From assembly GCA_945912145.1 (NCBI GenBank), contig CAMEBF010000003.1:80377-144376 (forward strand): 64,000 nucleotides of DNA, given 5' to 3'. This document shows, piece after piece, positions 27,423 through 36,853 of this stretch. This DNA comes from an uncultured Clostridia bacterium. Its GTDB lineage: Bacteria; Bacillota; Clostridia; Oscillospirales; Acutalibacteraceae. Below the pieces are notes generated by a model. That model made no database searches, was not told the DNA's origin, and saw only the letters and a list, made by a program, of their open reading frames with translations. The translations under genes and the position numbers were made by a program. Positions within the stretch are counted from its first letter, which is position 1, and each line of letters begins with the position of its first letter.

Positions 27423-28150
27423 GCTACGCCGCTCTGGCGCAGGTTTATGACAGCCTGACATTGAATGTCGAATACGAAAAGCGGGCGGATTACATTCACT
27501 CGCTGTTGCGCCGTTATGGCTGTGAAACAGGCATTTTGCTTGATTTGGCGTGCGGCACGGGAACGCTTTCGGCGTATCTTGCGTCGTTCGGCTACGATAT
27601 GATTTTAGTCGATTCCTCGCCGGAGATGCTTTCCGTTGCGCGGGAAAAGCTGCCGGAGGCGCTTCTGCTTTGTCAGGATATGACCGATCTCGATCTATAC
27701 GGCACGGTGCAGGGCGTCGTCTGTTCGCTTGATTCCGTCAATCATCTGCTGAAGCCCTGCGATGTCAAAAAAATGTTCGCGTCCGTATCGCTGTTTCTGG
27801 AAAAGGGCGGCGTATTCGTGTTCGATGTCAATACGATTTATAAGCATGAAACCGTTCTGGGCAATCATGCGTTCGTCTCCGAAAAAGGGGATGCTTACTG
27901 CGTCTGGCAGAACGCCTATAAGCCCAAAAGCAAAACGGTGGATATCAGTCTGGATGTTTTTATCCGGAGCGGCAATCACTACGAACGCCATTCGGAAGCG
28001 TTTTCCGAACGGGCTTATGCGCTTCCCGATCTTACAAAATGGCTCTGCGAATCGGGCTTCGGCGTTCGGGCTGTTTTACAGGATATGGAGCTTTGCGAAC
28101 CGCGTGAGGACGCGCAGCGCGTCTATTTTGTCGCGGTGAAAGAAATATAA
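27419..28150 (+). CDS. Class I SAM-dependent methyltransferase
   Basis: A 243-residue methyltransferase with motif I LLDLACGTGTLSAYLA near residue 41, post-I LVDSSPEMLSVAREKL, and motif II-like VVCSLDSVNHLL followed by KGGVFVFDVNT. The C-terminal ~90 residues form a small beta-rich domain seen in Firmicute homologues located near yerC and hslO-type genes. Substrate unknown, probably a small molecule. Translation is coupled to yerC by a 4-base overlap. Confidence 0.9.
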   Translation: MSYAALAQVYDSLTLNVEYEKRADYIHSLLRRYGCETGILLDLACGTGTLSAYLASFGYDMILVDSSPEMLSVAREKLPEALLLCQDMTDLDLYGTVQGVVCSLDSVNHLLKPCDVKKMFASVSLFLEKGGVFVFDVNTIYKHETVLGNHAFVSEKGDAYCVWQNAYKPKSKTVDISLDVFIRSGNHYERHSEAFSERAYALPDLTKWLCESGFGVRAVLQDMELCEPREDAQRVYFVAVKEI

Positions 28151-28163
28151 AGAGGGACAAATT

Positions 28164-29051
28164 ATGGGACATCTTGTCAGATGTATATCGGAGGACGGCA
28201 CGCTCCTGATTATGGCGTGCGATACGACCGACGTTGTGCAGAAAGCCTATGAAATTCACGGCACGTCGAAGGTTTGCACGGCGGCGCTCGGAAGACTTTT
28301 GACTGGCGGCGCGATGATGGGAAGTATGCTCAAGGGGAAGAACGACACGCTGACGCTTAAGATCAACGGCGGCGGTCCGGCAGGATCGGTCATCGCCGTG
28401 GCGGACAGTATGTGCCGCGTCAAGGGCTATATCGTGGACGGCAATGTGGAGCTGCCGCTGAATGAAAAGGGCAAGCTCGACGTCGGCGGCGCGGTCGGCA
28501 CAAACGGTTTTCTGACCGTGATTAAGGATTTGGGACTGAGCGAACCGTATGTCGGTCAGGTTCCCATTGTTTCCGGTGAGATTGCCGAGGATATTACGTC
28601 TTATTTTGCCGCAAGCGAGCAGACGCCGACGGTATGCGGCTTAGGCGTGCTCGTCGCGCAGGATAAGTCGGTGCTCAAAGCCGGCGGATTTCTGATTCAG
28701 TTGTTGCCGACGGCGGAAAACGATACCATCGACAAGGTCGAACACGATATTGCCGGTATTCATTCCGTCACGAAAATGCTGACAGACGGTTTGACGCCTG
28801 CGGAAATCTGCAAAGCGGTGCTGCCGTCTTTTTCGATTGAAGTGCTCGACGAATCGCACCCGGTTTATCAATGCGACTGCTCGCGTGAACGCGTGCAGAA
28901 CGCCCTGATCGCTGCCGGAAAAGACGAATTGCTCGATATGGCAAAGGATGACGATACGCAGGTGACGTGTCAGTTCTGTAACCGTGTCTATCATTTTTCA
29001 AGTCACGATATTTTGCAGCTTTTGAAATCATCACAAAGCGATGAAAGCTAA
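28164..29051 (+). CDS. hslO: Redox-regulated chaperone Hsp33
   Basis: A 295-residue Hsp33. The N-terminal domain has LTGGAMMGSMLKG, TLKINGGGPAGSVIAVAD and AVGTNGFLTVIKDLG. The C-terminal zinc switch is CDCSRERV (CxC, near 235) and CQFCNRVY (CxxC, near 270), the four cysteines that bind zinc when reduced and form disulfides on oxidative stress to activate holdase function. Normal length. It is 13 bases after the methyltransferase and 12 bases before the Clp ATPase, forming a protein-quality pair. Confidence 0.96.
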   Translation: MGHLVRCISEDGTLLIMACDTTDVVQKAYEIHGTSKVCTAALGRLLTGGAMMGSMLKGKNDTLTLKINGGGPAGSVIAVADSMCRVKGYIVDGNVELPLNEKGKLDVGGAVGTNGFLTVIKDLGLSEPYVGQVPIVSGEIAEDITSYFAASEQTPTVCGLGVLVAQDKSVLKAGGFLIQLLPTAENDTIDKVEHDIAGIHSVTKMLTDGLTPAEICKAVLPSFSIEVLDESHPVYQCDCSRERVQNALIAAGKDELLDMAKDDDTQVTCQFCNRVYHFSSHDILQLLKSSQSDES

Positions 29052-29063
29052 AGGAGACAATCA

Positions 29064-31382
29064 ATGAATAAAAATATGTTATGTTCCAAATGCGGTCAGC
29101 GTCCCGCTGTCGTGTTTATCTCCAAAATTCAGGGAGATGAAACGACGCAGGAGGGACTTTGCCTGAAATGCGCTATGGAGCTCAATATCGGTCCCATCAA
29201 ACAGTTTATGGATAAGATGGGGATTACCGAAGAGGATGTGGACGCCGTCAGCGAACAGCTCGGCGACGCGATGGACGCGCTCGGCGATATGGACGGCTTC
29301 CAGTTCGGCGGCGCATCAACGTTCCCGTTTATGCAGGGCATTATGAAAAAAGACGATGAAACCGTGCAGAACAGCGCGCCGGGTGAAAAAACGCCGGACA
29401 AGTCCAAAGAAAAAACTTCGCGTAAAAGCCGCGCCGGCAAGGACGCGACGAAAAAAGAAAAACAGCGCAAATTCATCAACTTATATTGTACCGATCTGAC
29501 GCAGAAAGCGCGGGACGGTCAGATCGACCGCATCATTGGCCGTGAGGACGAGATTTACCGCGTAACGCAGATCCTTTGTCGCCGAACGAAGAATAATCCC
29601 TGCTTGATCGGCGAACCCGGCGTCGGTAAAACCGCCATCGCCGAAGGTCTCGCGCTGAAAATCGCGGCGGGAGCCGTTCCGGCGAAATTGCAGAATAAAG
29701 AACTGCACCTGCTCGATCTGACGGCGCTTGTTGCCGGTACGCAGTTCCGCGGTCAGTTTGAAAGCCGTATCAAAGGACTGGTTGAAGAGGTCAAGGCTGA
29801 GGGCAATATTATCCTGTTTATCGACGAGGTGCATAATCTCGTCGGCGCAGGCGATGCAGAAGGCTCCATGAACGCCGCGAATATCCTGAAACCGGCGCTG
29901 TCCCGCGGTGAAATTCAGGTCATCGGCGCGACGACCTTCACCGAATATCGCAAGCATATCGAAAAGGATTCCGCGCTTGAGCGTCGTTTTCAGCCCGTCA
30001 AGGTCGAGGAGCCGTCGATCGACGACGCCTATAAAATGCTTCAAGGCATCAAGGGCTACTATGAGATGTATCACCGTGTCCGCATTTCCGACCGTCTGCT
30101 CTATCTCACCGTCACCCTTTCCGAACGCTACATCAACGACCGCTTCCTGCCCGATAAGGCGATTGACCTGCTCGACGAAGCCTGCACCTGTGCGAATCTT
30201 CGCAATAAAGCGATCAGCGACTGCGAAATCGCCGAAAAGAAGCTGGCGGATTTGAAAGAGAAAGAAAACGACCTGATGAATACACAGGACGGCGAAGAAC
30301 CCGATTATGAGGAGCTCGCGTCGGTTCGTTCCGAGCTTCTTGCTCTCGAAAACAACCTGCCTGCGCTGCGTGAAAAGGCACAGGATAACGACGTGACCGA
30401 GGATGATATCGCTAAGGTTATCAATCTCTGGACGGGCATTCCCGTGCGCAAGATCATCGACTCCGATCTCGATAAATTGGCGGATATGGAGACGCATCTC
30501 AAAGCGCGCATCATCGGTCAGGATGAAGCCGTCGAGGCGGTCTGCGCGGCGATCCGGCGCAATAAAATCCAGATCAATCCCCAGAAGCGTCCGGCGTCGT
30601 TCATCTTTGTCGGCCCCACCGGCGTGGGCAAAACGGAGCTTGTCAAGCAGCTTGCAAACGAGCTGTTCGATACGCCCGAAACGCTGATTCGTCTGGATAT
30701 GTCGGAGTTTATGGAGAAGCACAGCGTTTCCCGAATCATCGGTTCGCCTCCGGGCTATGTCGGCTACGACGAGGCGGGACAGCTGACCGAAAAGGTCAGA
30801 AGAAAGCCCTATTCGGTCATTCTGTTTGACGAGATCGAAAAAGCGCATCCGGACGTCATGAATATTCTTCTGCAAATCCTCGACGAGGGCAAGACAAGCG
30901 ACGCGCAGGGACGCACAGTCGATTTCTCGAATACCGTGATTATCATGACTTCGAATGCCGGCAGTCAGAACCGTGAGGGCGCTTTAGGCTTCGGCAAAAC
31001 CAGCGGCGACGCTTCCAAAGATAAGGCGCTCAAAGGTCTGCGCGAGTTCCTGCGTCCCGAGTTTATCGGCCGTGTGGATGAAGTGATCGTTTTTAACGCG
31101 CTCAGTGAGGCGGATTATGAAAAGATCGCGACGCTGCTGATCCATGACCTTGTTCCCGGACTTCGCGACAAAGGCATCACGCTGACCGTCGAAGAGGGCG
31201 TGTCTGCCGCCATCGCGAAAATGGCAGAAAGCGGTGAACGCGGCGCGAGAGATCTGCGCATCGCCATCCGGAAGAATATCGAGGACGCGATCGCCACGAT
31301 CATCATCGATAACCGCAATATGAGCATCAACGAAATCATCGTTTCCGCCGAGGACGGCAAAGTCGTCTGCCGGAAGGCATAA
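29064..31382 (+). CDS. ClpC-like AAA+ unfoldase with McsA-like zinc-finger N-terminus
   Basis: A 772-residue double-AAA+ protein. Instead of the usual Clp N repeats it begins with a McsA/UvrB-associated-like zinc finger, CSKC (C7, C10) and CLKC (C33, C36), then a low-complexity charged linker (~95-135). AAA1: Walker A GEPGVGKT near 190 and [11 protein letters not shown]. The middle region is short with no full coiled-coil wing. AAA2: GPTGVGKT near 517 and [15 protein letters not shown] in [10 protein letters not shown] fits the ClpP-docking loop. It probably unfolds substrates for ClpP. In Bacillus, McsA is a separate adaptor beside ClpC; here the adaptor-like finger is fused. AAAGGAG precedes the ATG. 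It ends the operon at a strong terminator. Confidence 0.92.
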   Translation: MNKNMLCSKCGQRPAVVFISKIQGDETTQEGLCLKCAMELNIGPIKQFMDKMGITEEDVDAVSEQLGDAMDALGDMDGFQFGGASTFPFMQGIMKKDDETVQNSAPGEKTPDKSKEKTSRKSRAGKDATKKEKQRKFINLYCTDLTQKARDGQIDRIIGREDEIYRVTQILCRRTKNNPCLIGEPGVGKTAIAEGLALKIAAGAVPAKLQNKELHLLDLTALVAGTQFRGQFESRIKGLVEEVKAEGNIILFIDEVHNLVGAGDAEGSMNAANILKPALSRGEIQVIGATTFTEYRKHIEKDSALERRFQPVKVEEPSIDDAYKMLQGIKGYYEMYHRVRISDRLLYLTVTLSERYINDRFLPDKAIDLLDEACTCANLRNKAISDCEIAEKKLADLKEKENDLMNTQDGEEPDYEELASVRSELLALENNLPALREKAQDNDVTEDDIAKVINLWTGIPVRKIIDSDLDKLADMETHLKARIIGQDEAVEAVCAAIRRNKIQINPQKRPASFIFVGPTGVGKTELVKQLANELFDTPETLIRLDMSEFMEKHSVSRIIGSPPGYVGYDEAGQLTEKVRRKPYSVILFDEIEKAHPDVMNILLQILDEGKTSDAQGRTVDFSNTVIIMTSNAGSQNREGALGFGKTSGDASKDKALKGLREFLRPEFIGRVDEVIVFNALSEADYEKIATLLIHDLVPGLRDKGITLTVEEGVSAAIAKMAESGERGARDLRIAIRKNIEDAIATIIIDNRNMSINEIIVSAEDGKVVCRKA

Positions 31383-31397
31383 CCAAATAAGAATACC

Positions 31398-31434
31398 ATG
31401 CGGCTTTGCGCAAACAGAGCCGCATTCTTTTTTT
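31398..31434 (+). terminator. Intrinsic terminator after the ClpC-like gene
   Basis: 8-bp perfect stem ATGCGGCT (31398-31405) with AGCCGCAT (31418-31425), followed by TCTTTTTTT. Confidence 0.92.
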
Positions 31435-31465
31435 GAAAAATTTTTCATAAATTTTATAAAAAATG

Positions 31466-31494
31466 TAGAAAAATCTGCAAAGATATTGTATAAT
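31466..31494 (+). promoter_or_regulatory. Probable promoter for the PHP-GPH-ChbG operon
   Basis: Perfect TATAAT at 31489-31494, with a weak -35 TAGAAA at 31466-31471 (17-bp spacer). The weak -35 suggests help from an activator. Confidence 0.55.
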
Positions 31495-31537
31495 ACAGAC
31501 ATGTTGCTATTTTTTTGATTCCAGAGGAGAAAAACAA

Positions 31538-32809
31538 ATGAAGCTCGAACTGCGGCACACCGTGAAAAAGGAAGCGGAGGGAACCTATTACACCGTTCCG
31601 TTCGATGTGCCCGAAAATATCGAAAGAATTACCGTTTCCTATACCTATTTCCGCGGCACGAAGGGATTGCTCGGTGATCTGATGCCGGTCAATACGATCG
31701 ACATCGGTCTGCAGGATGAATCCGGCCGTTTCCTCGGTTGGTCGGGCAGCGCGCATTCTACGATTTCCGTCGGGGAATACGCTTCCTCGAGCGGCTATCT
31801 CTCCGAGCCGATTCATGCCGGAAAATGGCAGATTCTCGTCGGCGCGTACCATGTCCGGGAAGGCGGCGTAGAGGTGCTCTACACGATTGAAATGGAGGAG
31901 AAAAAGCCCAGATGGCTCTTTGGCGATCTGCATATTCATTCCGATGCCTCCGACGGCCGCTTCGACTCCTTTACGCTCGGCAAAATGGCAAAGGAAAGAC
32001 GGCTTGATTTTATCGCGCTGGCCAATCACAATAATTTTGCGGAGAATTATCATCTGCCGCATCTTGATAATCTGACGTTCGTCAAGGCGGCCGAATGGAC
32101 GCACTATAAAGGCCATATGAATTTTTTCGGACTGGCGGAACCGTTTGAAAACTCTTTTATCGCCAATTCCCATGAACAGATGCAAAAAATAATCGCCGAC
32201 GCCAGAGCACGCGGCGCCGTGATCTCCGTCAATCACCCGAAGTGCCGCTTCTGTCCCTACCTGTGGGAGGACGAGAACGCTTTTGACATGATGGAAATCT
32301 GGAACGGCCCGATGCGTCCGACGAACCTTGACGGCATCACCTGGTGGACCGAACTTCTGCGTCAGGGCAGAAAAATCCCTGCCGTCGGCGGCAGCGATTA
32401 CCATCGACCGCATTCTCTCGCGAAGCTCGGGGAGCCGGTCACGGCGGTCTTTGCTTCTTCGAGAAGTGAAGCGGATATTCTGGCGGCGATCCGCAGCGGT
32501 CACGCCTATGTGACAGAAAACCGGGACGGCCCGTGCCTTATTCTGCGTTACGGCGACGCGATGATGGGCGACACCGTGATCCGGAAAGCGGATACCTATC
32601 TCGAAATCACGGCGGAAAATCTCGCCGGCGCGTCTCTTTATCTCGTGACGGACAAGGGCGAACAGCTCCTGTGCCGCGGAGAGAAAGAGCATACAGACCG
32701 CGTCAAGCTGAATAAACCGCGTTTTGCCTACCTGAAAGCGGTCAAAGGCAAAAAGCGCGTCAGCGCCGTTTCCAATCCTGTATATTTTGAAACCACGGAG
32801 GTTTTGTGA
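31538..32809 (+). CDS. PHP-domain metallohydrolase (CehA/McbA-like)
   Basis: A 423-residue protein. The first ~125 residues are a beta-rich domain. From ~127 the PHP domain begins with FGDLHIHSDASDGRFDS (metal ligands HxH), then FIALANHNNFAEN, KAAEWTHYKGHMNFFGL, VISVNHPKC and VGGSDYHRPHS, the remaining ligands. The last ~90 residues are a further beta domain. CehA/McbA relatives cleave phosphodiesters or carbamate/ester bonds, but here the neighbours, a sugar symporter and a ChbG deacetylase, suggest a sugar-related substrate. GGAG precedes the ATG. The stop overlaps the next start. Confidence 0.88.
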   Translation: MKLELRHTVKKEAEGTYYTVPFDVPENIERITVSYTYFRGTKGLLGDLMPVNTIDIGLQDESGRFLGWSGSAHSTISVGEYASSSGYLSEPIHAGKWQILVGAYHVREGGVEVLYTIEMEEKKPRWLFGDLHIHSDASDGRFDSFTLGKMAKERRLDFIALANHNNFAENYHLPHLDNLTFVKAAEWTHYKGHMNFFGLAEPFENSFIANSHEQMQKIIADARARGAVISVNHPKCRFCPYLWEDENAFDMMEIWNGPMRPTNLDGITWWTELLRQGRKIPAVGGSDYHRPHSLAKLGEPVTAVFASSRSEADILAAIRSGHAYVTENRDGPCLILRYGDAMMGDTVIRKADTYLEITAENLAGASLYLVTDKGEQLLCRGEKEHTDRVKLNKPRFAYLKAVKGKKRVSAVSNPVYFETTEVL

Positions 32810-34143
32810 TGACTTCAGAAAGCAAATTGGTCAAGAAAAAGACGTCCCCGTTCCGTTACGGAATCGGTATGTTCGGCACGTCGATCCCCATCAATATGTT
32901 CAAATCCTATGCGGCGTTGTTCTACGTCGATATGCTGGGACTCGACATGAAGAAGTACTCTCTCGTCCTGCTGATTTATACGTTTGTAGATGCGATCGAC
33001 AATCCCGTCTACGGCTATCTGTCAGACAGAACGCGGACCAAATGGGGCAGACGGCGTCCCTGGCTTGTTATCGGTACGCCGCTGCTGATTCTGTGTTTTA
33101 TCCTCTTTTACAATGTCCCGAAGGGCATCCAGAGCGAAAAAACGATGCTGTTCATTTATATGCTGCTGATGTATATTCTGACCGGCACGCTTGATTCTCT
33201 GATGAACGCCAACTACGGCGCGTTGTTCCCCGAAATTTTCAAGACAGATGAAGAGCGCGCAAAGACCAACGCGATCCGTCAGGTCTGCCAGCTTCTTGCG
33301 ATGGTTATCAGTATCGCGCTTACGCCGGTTATCACAAAAGCCATCGGCTATCAGCTTACGTCTGTCATTTACGGTGTTGTCGCCTTAGCGGTCATCATGT
33401 TCTGTACCTTCGGCTGCACCGAAGACCCCGATTACGAAACAGGGGAGAAGCCGAAGCTCTTCCGCAGCATCTTCGACCTGATCACCAATGGAAAATTCTG
33501 GATCTTCGGCTTTGCCGGTGCGTTCTATTCGGCGGCGTTCTCCCTGATCTCGCAGGCGATCCCGTTTTATGTCAAATATACCCTGGGCCTCGACAGCGGT
33601 ATGACGACCGTCATGCTCGGCGTGGTATTCTTTGTTGCCGTCATCGGCATTGTCGTCTGGTCGTTTGTCATTAAAAAAGTCCCGGTCATCAAGGTCTGGC
33701 GGCTTGGCTTCATGATTATGGCGGCGGGCTTTATTCCGCTCTATTTCTCCAAATCGCTCGGAGTTTCCCTTGCCATCGAGTGCATCATGGGCTTCGGCGT
33801 TGCAAGCTGTCTGATCACGATGGACTGCATCGGCGCGAAGATCATCGACGACGACTTTGAAAAGCACGGCATCAAGCGTGAGGGCATGATCTCGAGCCTT
33901 GTCGGTGTCATGAACCGTCTGAACGGTCTGTTTACGTCTCTTGCGTTCTATGTTGCATCGTCGGCTTACGGCTTTGTCAGCGGCGACGAACCGGGCGAAA
34001 ATCCCGGCGCGGCGGCGAAAATGCTTCTGTGCGTGTTCCCCGCGATCGCGATGATCCTTGCAACGGTCTTCTCGCTGTTCCTGCATTTCCCTGAGAAAAA
34101 GAATGCCGGAGAACCCGCGGTGAATGAAATCATAGCGGAGTAA
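32809..34143 (+). CDS. GPH-family sugar:cation symporter (MelB-like MFS)
   Basis: A 444-residue transporter with about 12 hydrophobic segments. The cytoplasmic loop 2-3 signature VDAIDNPVYGYLSDRTRTKWGRRRPWL is the diagnostic glycoside-pentoside-hexuronide symporter motif (D in helix 2, R/K-rich loop). It imports sugars or glycosides with Na+ or H+. The start is set at ATG 32809 because CGGAGGT lies 7 bases upstream; a GTG 3 bases earlier is possible. Gene order, with a PHP hydrolase before and a deacetylase after, suggests uptake of an N-acetylated or otherwise modified saccharide. Confidence 0.93.
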   Translation: MTSESKLVKKKTSPFRYGIGMFGTSIPINMFKSYAALFYVDMLGLDMKKYSLVLLIYTFVDAIDNPVYGYLSDRTRTKWGRRRPWLVIGTPLLILCFILFYNVPKGIQSEKTMLFIYMLLMYILTGTLDSLMNANYGALFPEIFKTDEERAKTNAIRQVCQLLAMVISIALTPVITKAIGYQLTSVIYGVVALAVIMFCTFGCTEDPDYETGEKPKLFRSIFDLITNGKFWIFGFAGAFYSAAFSLISQAIPFYVKYTLGLDSGMTTVMLGVVFFVAVIGIVVWSFVIKKVPVIKVWRLGFMIMAAGFIPLYFSKSLGVSLAIECIMGFGVASCLITMDCIGAKIIDDDFEKHGIKREGMISSLVGVMNRLNGLFTSLAFYVASSAYGFVSGDEPGENPGAAAKMLLCVFPAIAMILATVFSLFLHFPEKKNAGEPAVNEIIAE

Positions 34144-34145
34144 GC

Positions 34146-34997
34146 ATGGATAAATATCTGATTCTTAATGCCGATGATTTCGGCTATAACGAACAGCAGA
34201 CGAAAGCGATTGCGGAGCTGTACGCAAAAGGCCTGATCTCGTCCACATCGCTCATGGCGGTCGCGCCCGACGCGCTGAATGCCGCCAAAACGGCTGTTTC
34301 GGCAGGGATTCCGGTCGGCGTACATCTGACGATCAATTCCGATGATGAGAACAATCGTTGGAAAAGTCTGGCCGCAGCGCCGTCTCTTTCCGATGAAAAG
34401 GGACTGTATCATGATGGTAAAAAGCTCGCGCTGCACGCGAAACGGAAAGACGTCTGCGCAGAACTCGAAGCGCAGTATCGCTTCCTGATAGAAAACGGCT
34501 GTACTGTCGATCATGCGGATAATCACTGCGCGACGCTGTACGGTATCAACGGCAGACGTTTCTATCTCGACGCATACGACTTTTGCTCGCAGCATAAATT
34601 GCCGTATCGATTCCCCAAAAAACCGGATTTTCTGGCTCGTCAGCTCGGACGCGCCGTTCCGAAGCCGCTGATTGCCTTGCAGCAGGGAATCGTCAATGCG
34701 GGACTGCGTCGCGGCGTGAAGCTTCTTGACGATCTGGTGTCAAATGCGTGGAACATAGAGCGCATCGGCAACTATGAGACGCTGCGGCAGTATTATCTGG
34801 ACGCGGTCGATGAATGCGGCGAAGGCGTGACGGAGATGTTCCTGCACCCTGCGTATCCGATCGACGACACAATAAGCGAATGGACGAAACGTGTTTTTGA
34901 ATTTGAACTGCTTAAAAGCGGCGATCTGCTGGAGCGCGCCGAAAAAAATCATATCAAAGTCGTCTCATGGCGTATCTTTCGTGAATTGAACGGATAA
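34146..34997 (+). CDS. ChbG/HpnK (YdjC) family carbohydrate deacetylase
   Basis: A 283-residue YdjC-fold enzyme. Metal and catalytic residues are in LNADDFGYN (Asp pair at the N-terminus), GVHLTINSDDENNRW (His) and VDHADNHCATLYG (His-X3-His near 122). It ends with the typical TEMFLHPAYPIDD. Family members remove N-acetyl groups from chito-oligosaccharides or from hopanoid and other sugars. It starts 2 bases after the symporter stop and closes the operon, followed by a terminator. Confidence 0.92.
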   Translation: MDKYLILNADDFGYNEQQTKAIAELYAKGLISSTSLMAVAPDALNAAKTAVSAGIPVGVHLTINSDDENNRWKSLAAAPSLSDEKGLYHDGKKLALHAKRKDVCAELEAQYRFLIENGCTVDHADNHCATLYGINGRRFYLDAYDFCSQHKLPYRFPKKPDFLARQLGRAVPKPLIALQQGIVNAGLRRGVKLLDDLVSNAWNIERIGNYETLRQYYLDAVDECGEGVTEMFLHPAYPIDDTISEWTKRVFEFELLKSGDLLERAEKNHIKVVSWRIFRELNG

Positions 34998-35004
34998 GAA
35001 TCAT

Positions 35005-35038
35005 CAGCCGTCGATTTTTCCGGCGGCTGTGTTTTTTA
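35005..35038 (+). terminator. Intrinsic terminator after the deacetylase gene
   Basis: CAGCCGTCG (35005-35013) pairs with CGGCGGCTG (35021-35029) with one mismatch, then TGTTTTTT. Confidence 0.85.
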
Positions 35039-35048
35039 ATCCGACATC

Positions 35049-35078
35049 TTGACATCCGGTGCGCATTTGGTGTAGAAT
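35049..35078 (+). promoter_or_regulatory. Sigma-A promoter for glpK
   Basis: Perfect TTGACA (35049-35054), 18-bp spacer, TAGAAT (35073-35078), 34 bases before the start. Confidence 0.75.
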
Positions 35079-35112
35079 AAATAAAAATAGAAAATATAGC
35101 GAGGAGATTTTT

Positions 35113-36630
35113 ATGGATTCCGATAAAAAGTATATTTTGTCGCTCGATCAGGGAACAACCAGTTCCCGTGCGATTCTTTTCGATAAAAACGGTCAGATCT
35201 CGGCCAAAGCGCAGTATGAGTTTCCGCAGATTTACCCGAAAGCCGGCTGGGTCGAGCATGACCCGATGGATATTCTGCGCAGCGAATACCGCGCCATTGC
35301 CGATGCTTTGATCGAAGGCGGCATTGAAGCGAAAGACATCGCAGCTATCGGCATTACCAATCAGCGTGAAACTACGGTTCTGTGGGATAAAACAACGGGG
35401 CAGCCCGTTTATAACGCCGTCGTGTGGCAGTGCCGCAGAACGGCGGATATGGCGAAGCAGATCATTGAAGATAAGGAGCTTCGCAACTATATCAAAGAAC
35501 ATACCGGCCTGATTATCGACGCCTATTTCTCTGCGACGAAGATCAAGTGGATTCTCGAAAATTCCGAGCGCGCACGGAAAGCCGCCAAAAAAGGCAATCT
35601 GCTGTTCGGTACGATTGAAACGTGGCTGATCTGGAAGCTGACCGGCGGCAAGGTTCATGTGACCGATTATTCCAACGCATGGAGAACCATGCTCTTTGAC
35701 GTCGATAAGCTCTGTTGGGATGAATACATCTGCGAGCGGCTCGGCATTCCGATGTCGATTTTGCCCAAGGTCGTGCCGTCGAGTCAGGTTTACGGCGAAG
35801 TGGCAGAGGGCATTCCCGGATTGGAGGCGCTTGCGGGCATTCCGATTGCCGGCGCCATCGGTGACCAGCAGGCGGCGCTCTTCGGGCAGGCGTGCTTCCG
35901 TCCCGGTCAGGCGAAAAATACCTACGGTACCGGGTGTTTCTTGTTGATGAACACCGGCGGCAAACGTGTCAAATCCGAGCATAATCTGCTGACGGGCATC
36001 GCCTGGGGCATCGACGGCAGAGTGGAGTATTGTATTGAGGGTTCCGCTTTTAATGCGGGTTCGGTTATTCAGTGGCTGCGCGATGAAATGGAGATGATCT
36101 CATCGGCTCCCGAATGCGATCGGTTAGCAGAAAGCGTTCCCGACGCGAACGGTATCTACCTGGTTCCGGCGTTTACCGGCCTCGGCGCGCCGTATTGGGA
36201 TATGTACGCCAGAGGCTGCGTCGTGGGACTGACAAGAGGCGTCAATAAGCGTCATTTCGCCAGAGCCGTGCTCGAGAGCATCGCGTTCCAGATGACGGAT
36301 CTGCTCGAAGCGATGAAAGCGGATTCCGATATTGATCTGACGGAGCTGCGCGTGGACGGCGGCGCAAGCGTCAGTAATATCATGATGCAGATTCAGGCAA
36401 ATATGATTGAGACGACGGTCAACCGTCCCAAGGTTGTGGAGACGACCGCTCTGGGTGCGGCGTACTGCGCCGGTCTTGCCGTCGGGTTCTGGTCGAGCCG
36501 CTTGGAGATCGAGGGGCTGCGCGAAGTCTCCCGTGAATTCGTGCCGCAGCTTCGCAAAGAGGAACGCGACGCAATCTATGCAGGCTGGAAGAGAGCGGTT
36601 GAACGTTCAATGAAATGGGCGGAGAATTAG
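35113..36630 (+). CDS. glpK: Glycerol kinase
   Basis: A 505-residue FGGY-family kinase that phosphorylates glycerol to sn-glycerol 3-phosphate. Diagnostic segments are ILSLDQGTTSSRAILFD, GITNQRETTVLWDKTTG, YNAVVWQCRRTAD, KIKWILENSE, GTIETWLIWKLTGG, AIGDQQAALFGQ, NTYGTGCFLLMNTG, FTGLGAPYWDMYARG and ELRVDGGAS. Full length. ATG 35113 follows GAGGAG by 7 bases. It is monocistronic between a terminator and a hairpin array; no glycerol facilitator or glpD is adjacent. Confidence 0.97.
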   Translation: MDSDKKYILSLDQGTTSSRAILFDKNGQISAKAQYEFPQIYPKAGWVEHDPMDILRSEYRAIADALIEGGIEAKDIAAIGITNQRETTVLWDKTTGQPVYNAVVWQCRRTADMAKQIIEDKELRNYIKEHTGLIIDAYFSATKIKWILENSERARKAAKKGNLLFGTIETWLIWKLTGGKVHVTDYSNAWRTMLFDVDKLCWDEYICERLGIPMSILPKVVPSSQVYGEVAEGIPGLEALAGIPIAGAIGDQQAALFGQACFRPGQAKNTYGTGCFLLMNTGGKRVKSEHNLLTGIAWGIDGRVEYCIEGSAFNAGSVIQWLRDEMEMISSAPECDRLAESVPDANGIYLVPAFTGLGAPYWDMYARGCVVGLTRGVNKRHFARAVLESIAFQMTDLLEAMKADSDIDLTELRVDGGASVSNIMMQIQANMIETTVNRPKVVETTALGAAYCAGLAVGFWSSRLEIEGLREVSREFVPQLRKEERDAIYAGWKRAVERSMKWAEN

Positions 36631-36781
36631 GCGGCATTTCATGCCGCCGGTGAAATCTGCCGCATAGCGGCAGGTGAAATATGCTTCGCATGTGAAATAT
36701 CGGCTTTGCCAATGTGAAATATTTGCCTGCGGCAAATGTGTCGGAAGCCCAGCGGGCTTGAATTGTATGCCTGCGGCGCAT
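36630..36781. repeat. Array of short hairpins (GTGAAAT-spaced type)
   Basis: Successive small palindromes separated by GTGAAAT: GGCGGCATTTCATGCCGCC, CTGCCGCATAGCGGCAG, ATGCTTCGCAT, GGCTTTGCC, ATTTGCCTGCGGCAAAT, AAGCCCAGCGGGCTT and ATGCCTGCGGCGCAT (the last imperfect). It starts at the glpK stop codon. It is the same design as the array at 8813 but with a different spacer. Confidence 0.8.
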
Positions 36782-36801
36782 ATCGTTGTTTAAAATGAAT
36801 C

Positions 36802-36836
36802 AAAAAGAGATAGGCGCGTCAGTCGTACCTATCTCT
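36802..36836 (-). terminator. Intrinsic terminator for the ATC-hydrolase-like gene
   Basis: AGAGATAGG (36806-36814) and CCTATCTCT (36828-36836) form a perfect 9-bp stem; on the minus strand it is followed by TTTTT. Confidence 0.8.
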
Positions 36837-36853
36837 TCTCATTTTACGGTATT

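Noticed and set aside
29481..30875. Minus-strand open frame of ~464 codons
   Set aside because: Antisense shadow of the ClpC-like gene; no family resemblance and no ribosome site.
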